From positions 39,516-103,515 of the forward strand of contig CALHAH010000006.1 in NCBI GenBank assembly GCA_937934115.1: DNA of 64,000 nt, in the 5' to 3' direction. The stretch comes from an uncultured Thermoanaerobaculum sp. GTDB taxonomy: Bacteria; Acidobacteriota; Thermoanaerobaculia; Thermoanaerobaculales; Thermoanaerobaculaceae. Shown here in pieces: positions 60,401-64,000 of the stretch. Both the position numbers and the translations under genes were made by a program. The stretch's first letter is position 1, and every line of letters starts with the position of its first letter. The notes beneath the pieces are model-generated. The model saw only the letters and a list, made by a program, of their open reading frames with translations, had not been told where the DNA came from and did not search any database.

Positions 60401-60692
60401 TGAGTACAAGCGCAAGGGCCTGGTGAGCGACGAAAAAGGCGTTGACGAAGCCATCGTGCACGGCGCGGTCAAGCGGCTCCGTCCCAAGCTCATGACCGTG
60501 GTAGCCGCCCTCTCCGGCCTCTTGCCCATCATGTGGTCCACCTCGGCGGGAGCGGATGTCATGAAACGCGTTGCTGCCCCTATGATTGGAGGCCTTGTGA
60601 GCTCGTTCCTTTTGGAACTGTTGGTTTACCCCGCCATTTACAAGCTCTGGAAGCTCCGGACTGAGCTTCGCGCTGTAGCTGACGGGAGGTAA
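57432..60692 (+). CDS. CusA-like heavy-metal RND efflux pump
   Basis: A 1086-residue HME-RND pump. '[20 protein letters not shown]' and '[19 protein letters not shown]' are CusA-type porter segments. Helix 4 has the proton-relay aspartate in '[21 protein letters not shown]' positions, and the C-terminal half repeats the fold through '[21 protein letters not shown]'. Several methionines lie in the expected metal channel. It uses the proton gradient to export Cu(I)/Ag(I) through the tripartite assembly. It is followed by the P-type ATPase gene after 2 nt. Confidence 0.95.
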   Translation: MIKRIIKFSAENPILVLLGVVACCVFAWQSLQRIRLDALPDLSDTQVIVFSRWDRSPDIIEDQVTYPIITALLGAPKVKAIRGYSDFGFSYVYVIFQDGTDLYWARSRVLEYLSKIQPQLPPGVRTQLGPDATGVGWVFQYALVDRSGKHSLEELRAFQDWTLRYALQSVPGVAEVASIGGFVKQYQITVDPNRLAAYKLPLRDVVEAIRQANNEVGGRLLEFAGAEYMVRGRGYARSIADFESIVLKTTGQGVPVRLADVARVELGPEIRRGVADLDGLGDHVGGIVIMRHGENALNVIKLVKAKLEELKPSLPEGVEVVTTYDRSDLIKRAIKTLTHELTVEMIIVAAVILIFLWHIPSALVPIFTIPISVLLAFIPLYWMGVTVNIMSLAGIAISIGVLVDGAIVEVENAYNKIHRWMEEGRPGDFHQVRLSALQEVGPSVFFSLLVIAVSFTPIFALVEQEGRLFKPLAYSKNLTMALASLLAITLDPAMRLLFARMEPFSFRPRLLAKLATKAFVGTYYAEERHPISRMLVKLYEPVCRFVLRHPKKIIALALGLVLGSLPVYFGLGREFMPPLAEGTILYMPTTLPGISVTEAQRLLEVQDRILKSFPEVERVFGKAGRAETSTDPAPFSMIETTVILKPEDQWRKKPRWYSSWAPKWLASLFRPFWPDHISYEELIDEMDRAMRFAGVTNAWTMPIKARIDMLSTGVRTPVGIKVFGADLKEIERIGTELEGLLRQVPGTRSVYAERVTGGYFVDFVPDRQLLARYGLSIDDVHMVIMSAIGGENITTTVEGRNRFPVNLRYPRELRDDVDRLRRVLVPTPSGAQVPLSQLATVQLVPGPAMIRDENGFLAGYVYVDIVGRDVGSYVEEAKRAVRENLKLPPGYVLQWSGQYENMLRVKERLKLVVPVTLALIFVLLYANTRSAFKATLVMLAVPFSAIGAIWLFYLLDYNVSIAAWVGMIALLGLDAETGVFMLLFLDLSWDEYKRKGLVSDEKGVDEAIVHGAVKRLRPKLMTVVAALSGLLPIMWSTSAGADVMKRVAAPMIGGLVSSFLLELLVYPAIYKLWKLRTELRAVADGR

Positions 60693-60694
60693 AG

Positions 60695-63040
60695 ATGGAA
60701 AAAAAGCCCAACGCAGGGATGATGCTTCCCACGGTGCAGACCGGCGCCCGGGATCCCGTATGCGGAATGACGGTGGATCGGGCAAAAACCGCCCACCGTT
60801 TTGCGTACCAAAACACCACGTACTTTTTTTGCTGTGAACACTGCTTGGCCAAGTTTTCGGCAAATCCAGAAGCCTACGTGCGCGCCACAACTTCTTCCCG
60901 GAAAGCCCACGCCCCCAGCCCCTCTGCCCCCGCTGGAGAAGCTGTTCCTCAAGGCACCTACACCTGCCCCATGCACCCGGAGGTGCGAAGGCAAGGACCG
61001 GGCAGTTGCCCGTTTTGTGGCATGGCTTTGGAACCAGTGGAGGTTGGGCGCGAAGAGCCAGAAAACCCAGAGCTTATCGATTTCCAGCGGCGTTTTTGGG
61101 TTGCCTTGGTTTTTTCTCTCCCCCTTTTTGCTGTGGCCATGGGTGCCAGCCACTGGGGGTGGCACCTCCCCTTTGGCCCCCAGGCCCTCGCGTGGATTCA
61201 GGCTGTGCTGGCCATTCCCGTGGTGCTGTGGGCCGGCTGGCCACTTTTGCAACGCGCCTGGCAATCCCTTCTTTTGCGCTCGCTCAACATGTTCACGCTC
61301 ATCGGCATGGGTGTGGTGACTGCCTTTGCCTTTAGCCTCGTGGTCACCGTTTTTCCAGGTGTCCTCCCGCCCACTCTGCGTTTGCCGGATGGCTTCCTCC
61401 CCGTCTACTTTGAGGCAGCCGCCGCCATCGTCACCTTGGTGCTCCTGGGGCAGGTTTTGGAGCTTCGGGCTCGCGGCCGCACCAACCAAGCCATTCGCTC
61501 GCTTTTGAAGCTTGCCCCGCCTACTGCCCAAAGGGTCAAACTGGATGGCACGCTGGAGGAAGTCCCGTTGTCTGCTGTTAAAGTGGGAGACCGCCTGCAA
61601 ATTCGCCCCGGAGATCGGGTGCCGGTGGATGGGGTGGTGCTTTCCGGCCAATCTGAGGTGGACGAAAGCATGATGACCGGCGAAAGTATGCCGGTAGCCA
61701 AGAAAGCCGGGGATCGCGTCTTTGCCGGCACCGTCAACGGCCACGGTGCACTCTTGATCCGCGCGGAAAAAATTGGCTCTGAAACGCTGTTGGCCCACAT
61801 CGTGCACTTGGTGGCGCAAGCCCAAAGGTCGCGGGCGCCGGTGCAGAGGCTTGCGGACAAGGTGGCGGCTGTTTTTGTGCCGGTGGTGGTGGCTGTGGCT
61901 TGTATCACCTTTGTAATTTGGGCGTGGCTCGGACCCGAACCGCGTTTTCTCCATGCCTTGGTGAATGCTGTGGCGGTACTCATCATCGCGTGCCCTTGCG
62001 CCCTGGGCCTCGCCACCCCCGTAAGCGTGACGGTAGCCATGGGCCGCGGAGCGCGCGCCGGGGTTTTGTTCCGCAACGCCGAAGCCATTGAGCTGTTGGC
62101 CAAAGTGGATACCCTGGTGGTGGACAAAACCGGTACCCTCACCGAAGGCAAGCCCACGCTGCAAGCGCTGGACCTCGCACCCGGAGTGCGTGAGGAGCAC
62201 GCATTGCGGCTGGCTGCATCTGCCCAACAAGCCTCAGAGCATCCCCTTGCCCAAGCCTTGGTGGCGGAAGCGCAAAGGCGAGGCATTGGGCTTTTGCCTT
62301 GCCAAGCCTTCCAAGCCCACCCCGGCCAGGGCATCGAAGCCCTTGTGGGCGGCCACCAGGTCCTGGTGGGTTCAGGGGCATTTTTGCAGAGCCGGGGCAT
62401 CCCGCTGCGCGAATCTACCAACAACCGGGATGCTTCCGCGTTTTTGACAGCCGACGGCGTATACCTTGCCAGCTTCACCTACTCCGATCCCATCAAACCT
62501 TCCGCCGGGAAAGCCATTGCTCTGCTGCAAGCTGAAGGTATTGAGGTGGTGATGGCTACCGGCGACCGGGAAGAGGTGGCAAAGCGGGTGGCGGGGGAGC
62601 TAGGAATTTCGCGAGTGGTAGCCGAGGTTTCCCCCCAAGGAAAGGTTGCGCTCGTGGAAAAGCTGAAGGCTGAGGGGAGAATCGTGGCCATGGCTGGGGA
62701 CGGCATCAACGACGCGCCAAGCCTCGCAGCAGCGCACGTAGGCATTGCCATGGGCACCGGCACCGATGTGGCCATGGAAACCGCGCCCGTAACCCTGGTC
62801 AAGGGTGACCTGACCGCCATCCTGCGCGCCCGCAGGCTGGCCAAAAAAACCATGGGCAACATCAAGCAGAACCTCTTTTGGGCTTTTGCTTACAACACCC
62901 TGGGCGTCCCTATTGCTGCGGGCGTGTTGTACCCGGTTTTTGGCCTGTTGTTAAGCCCGGTGGTAGCTGCTGCCGCCATGAGCTTTTCCTCCCTCTCGGT
63001 GGTGGGCAACGCCCTGCGCTTGCAGAAGGTGGTGCTATGA
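60695..63040 (+). CDS. copA: Copper P-type ATPase (P1B-1) with YHS and CPMHP modules
   Basis: A 781-residue P1B-type ATPase. Instead of the usual CxxC ferredoxin-like domains, the N-terminus has a YHS domain (about 19-62, '[17 protein letters not shown]', '[18 protein letters not shown]') and a CPMHP module (about 88-116). The membrane CPC motif is '[10 protein letters not shown]' (about 433). 'DKTGTLTEG' (about 477) holds the phosphorylated Asp, 'SEHPLAQAL' is the HP motif and '[13 protein letters not shown]' the hinge. The late 'YN' and 'MSFSS' helices fit Cu(I)/Ag(I) transport. GGGAGG precedes the ATG. Confidence 0.94.
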   Translation: MEKKPNAGMMLPTVQTGARDPVCGMTVDRAKTAHRFAYQNTTYFFCCEHCLAKFSANPEAYVRATTSSRKAHAPSPSAPAGEAVPQGTYTCPMHPEVRRQGPGSCPFCGMALEPVEVGREEPENPELIDFQRRFWVALVFSLPLFAVAMGASHWGWHLPFGPQALAWIQAVLAIPVVLWAGWPLLQRAWQSLLLRSLNMFTLIGMGVVTAFAFSLVVTVFPGVLPPTLRLPDGFLPVYFEAAAAIVTLVLLGQVLELRARGRTNQAIRSLLKLAPPTAQRVKLDGTLEEVPLSAVKVGDRLQIRPGDRVPVDGVVLSGQSEVDESMMTGESMPVAKKAGDRVFAGTVNGHGALLIRAEKIGSETLLAHIVHLVAQAQRSRAPVQRLADKVAAVFVPVVVAVACITFVIWAWLGPEPRFLHALVNAVAVLIIACPCALGLATPVSVTVAMGRGARAGVLFRNAEAIELLAKVDTLVVDKTGTLTEGKPTLQALDLAPGVREEHALRLAASAQQASEHPLAQALVAEAQRRGIGLLPCQAFQAHPGQGIEALVGGHQVLVGSGAFLQSRGIPLRESTNNRDASAFLTADGVYLASFTYSDPIKPSAGKAIALLQAEGIEVVMATGDREEVAKRVAGELGISRVVAEVSPQGKVALVEKLKAEGRIVAMAGDGINDAPSLAAAHVGIAMGTGTDVAMETAPVTLVKGDLTAILRARRLAKKTMGNIKQNLFWAFAYNTLGVPIAAGVLYPVFGLLLSPVVAAAAMSFSSLSVVGNALRLQKVVL

Positions 63041-63122
63041 GCATGGCAATCGTGACGGCAAGTGACTTGCTGCCTTTTGGCGGCAAAGTAAACAACGGGA
63101 GGAAACAATGAAAGGAGGCACT

Positions 63123-63563
63123 ATGAAAAAGCTCCTGGGTCTAATTGCTGCTGGGTTTTTTAGTTTGGTTTTGGCGGAGGCGGCTGATAAGCCGGCGCCA
63201 AAACCGCAAGCCGCCTGCCCGGTTTCCGGCAAGCCCATCAACAAGGACGTGTACGTGGACTACCAGGGTCAACGGATTTACTTTTGCTGTCCGGCGTGTC
63301 CCGACCAGTTCCGCAAAGACCCCGAGAAGTACTTCGCGCAATTTGAAAAAGACAACATCGAGCTGGAAAACATCCAAAAGGTCTGCCTGGTTTCGGGGGA
63401 GGAGCTGGGGGAACACGGCGAAGCTTCAGTTATCCATTATAAGGGCCGCACCGTGAAGTTCTGCTGCCCCGCCTGCGAAAAGCCCTTCCGCGCCGAACCC
63501 GAAAAGTACCTTAACCAAATGCCGGGCGAGCAGCAATCGAAGTACCAGAGCAAAAGAACGTAA
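63123..63563 (+). CDS. Exported double-YHS metal-binding protein
   Basis: A 146-residue protein with a signal peptide ('KLLGLIAAGFFSLVLAEA') and two YHS/TRASH-like units. The first has 'CPVSGKPIN' (32-40) and 'FCCPACPDQFRKDPEKY' (54-70). The second has 'CLVSGEELGEHG' (88-99) and 'FCCPACEKPFRAEPEKY' (113-129). The paired FCCPAC motifs suggest binding of Cu or Ag in the periplasm, probably as a chaperone or buffer for the pumps. ATG 63123 (AGGAGG upstream) is preferred; ATG 63108 with GGAGG is an alternative. Confidence 0.82.
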   Translation: MKKLLGLIAAGFFSLVLAEAADKPAPKPQAACPVSGKPINKDVYVDYQGQRIYFCCPACPDQFRKDPEKYFAQFEKDNIELENIQKVCLVSGEELGEHGEASVIHYKGRTVKFCCPACEKPFRAEPEKYLNQMPGEQQSKYQSKRT

Positions 63564-63588
63564 CAACCTGCCGCGTTTTTGCAAAGAA

Positions 63589-63621
63589 CCGGTCCGGGTT
63601 TGCGCCCGAGGCCGGCTTTTT
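63589..63621 (+). terminator. Rho-independent terminator after the copper cluster
   Basis: A GC-rich hairpin (CCGGTCCGGG, loop TTTGCG, CCCGAGGCCGG, one bulged base) is followed by CTTTTTGCTTTT. It ends the transcript that includes the double-YHS gene. The remaining gap to 63703 shows no gene. Confidence 0.7.
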
Positions 63622-63703
63622 GCTTTTGGCCGCATGAAGTAAGAACCCGTACCAGATCTTGACAACCTTGGCTCCGCGGCTAGCATGGCCACAGGAGGGA
63701 GTC

Positions 63704-64000
63704 GTGCCGGTGGTGGCGGTTTCCAAGGCGTTGCGCGATCGCTTGGGCGACGAAGGGGCAGAGGATTTGGCAAGGCTTTTGTCCTCGGTGGAGGAAGCGG
63801 CCCGCGAAAGTGCCGTGCTTTTGGTGGAGGAGCGCTTTGCCCGCAGGCTTGCGGAAACGGAGGCCCGGCTCGAGCAACGGATCTTCGATACGGAAGCGCG
63901 CCTTAACCAGCGAATTACCGACACGGAAGCCCGCCTCAACCAACGCATCACCGAGGAAGTGGCCAAGCTGGGAAATCGTATCACCGAGGAAGTGGCCAAT
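63704..64000 (+). CDS. Coiled-coil protein with 11-residue repeats (start only)
   Basis: An open frame from GTG 63704 (GGAGGGA upstream) continues past the window end; 99 residues are visible. The start 'VAVSKALRDRLGDEGAEDLA' is followed by a coiled coil with tandem 11-residue units: 'ETEARLEQRIF', 'DTEARLNQRIT', 'DTEARLNQRIT', 'EEVAKLGNRIT', 'EEVAN'. The opening and repeats resemble LA_3696/DUF1640-like coiled-coil proteins that often end in a membrane helix, but the C-terminus is not visible. Function is unknown. It lies outside the copper operon, 83 bp after the terminator. Confidence 0.72.
   Translation, partial: MPVVAVSKALRDRLGDEGAEDLARLLSSVEEAARESAVLLVEERFARRLAETEARLEQRIFDTEARLNQRITDTEARLNQRITEEVAKLGNRITEEVAN

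Noticed and set aside
60638..62230. A 530-codon minus-strand open frame opposite copA
   Set aside because: Shadow of a strongly conserved GC-rich gene; the translation is His/Gly-rich with no fold-like pattern.
1..64000. tRNA, rRNA, CRISPR arrays, insertion sequences or prophage genes
   Set aside because: No tRNA T-arm-like sequence with a matching acceptor stem, no regularly spaced direct repeats and no transposase or integrase frames were seen by eye. A computed scan could still find a degenerate case.

Overview
This is a dense, GC-rich bacterial chromosome segment of about 60 genes with very short intergenic gaps. It encodes LPS export proteins (LptB, LptF/LptG-type and LptC/LptA-type), so the organism is a diderm. 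The gene order rpoN-hpf-ptsN-hprK-rapZ-IIA-HPr-ptsI, an alpha-solenoid/RodZ neighbourhood, and a one-operon protoporphyrin pathway that uses oxygen-independent HemN resemble an Acidobacteriota-type genome, possibly a thermophilic anaerobic lineage such as Thermoanaerobaculia. That placement is a low-confidence inference from gene content. No rRNA, tRNA, CRISPR array, transposase or phage gene was seen. No stretch longer than about 300 bases lacks a gene.

Layout. 1-1549 (+): the DnaE C-terminus and ornithine aminotransferase, closed by a strong terminator. 1621-20213 (-): a long run read right to left. It holds mtgA, accA, a LptC/LptA-like fusion, lptB, rpoN, hpf and the regulatory PTS block (ptsN, hprK, rapZ, an EIIA-Man-like protein, HPr, ptsI). 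It continues with a cupin, an exported-protein gene broken by an in-frame amber codon, miaB, a DUF151 nuclease, parA, parB and a single-chain LptF-LptG fusion permease. 20242-24815: an ArnT-like glycosyltransferase (+), then a GT4-like glycosyltransferase and a class A PBP (-). 24882-30417: a small lysine-periodic membrane protein (+) and a six-gene minus-strand cluster of uncharacterised character (two alpha-solenoid proteins, a RodZ-like protein, a J-domain/TPR protein, a PP2C phosphatase and an exported protein).

30473-37241: a substrate-binding-like lipoprotein paired with a membrane HD-GYP protein (+), a phosphomannomutase (-), a class IV aminotransferase (+), a FabG-like reductase and a GT2 (-). 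37264-48724: a THUMP RNA methyltransferase (-), the operon hemA-C-D-B-L-E-N-Y (+), which takes glutamyl-tRNA to protoporphyrin IX, then a Fur-family regulator and a YkgJ-like cysteine-cluster protein (-). 48696-54071: RarA, a class II aldolase-like enzyme, a zinc-ribbon microprotein, a TPR protein and a coiled-coil exported protein (-); a thioesterase, an NfeD-like protein and Maf (+); and a small conserved protein (-). 54320-63563 (+): a copper/silver efflux cluster (Cys-rich small protein, CusC-, CusB- and CusA-like proteins, a CopA-type ATPase with YHS and CPMHP metal modules, and a double-YHS exported protein), closed by a terminator. 63704-64000: the start of a coiled-coil protein with 11-residue repeats.

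Most junctions within the operons are ATGA or GTGA overlaps, which suggests heavy translational coupling. Several transcription-unit-leading genes instead lack a Shine-Dalgarno sequence and have a TANNNT element exactly 6 nt before the start codon, which points to leaderless mRNAs. The strongest leads are that leaderless pattern, a 16-bp palindrome found twice around parB (a possible diverged parS), the fused Lpt architecture, the RodZ/solenoid cluster and the lipoprotein/HD-GYP pair. None is proven novel from sequence alone.
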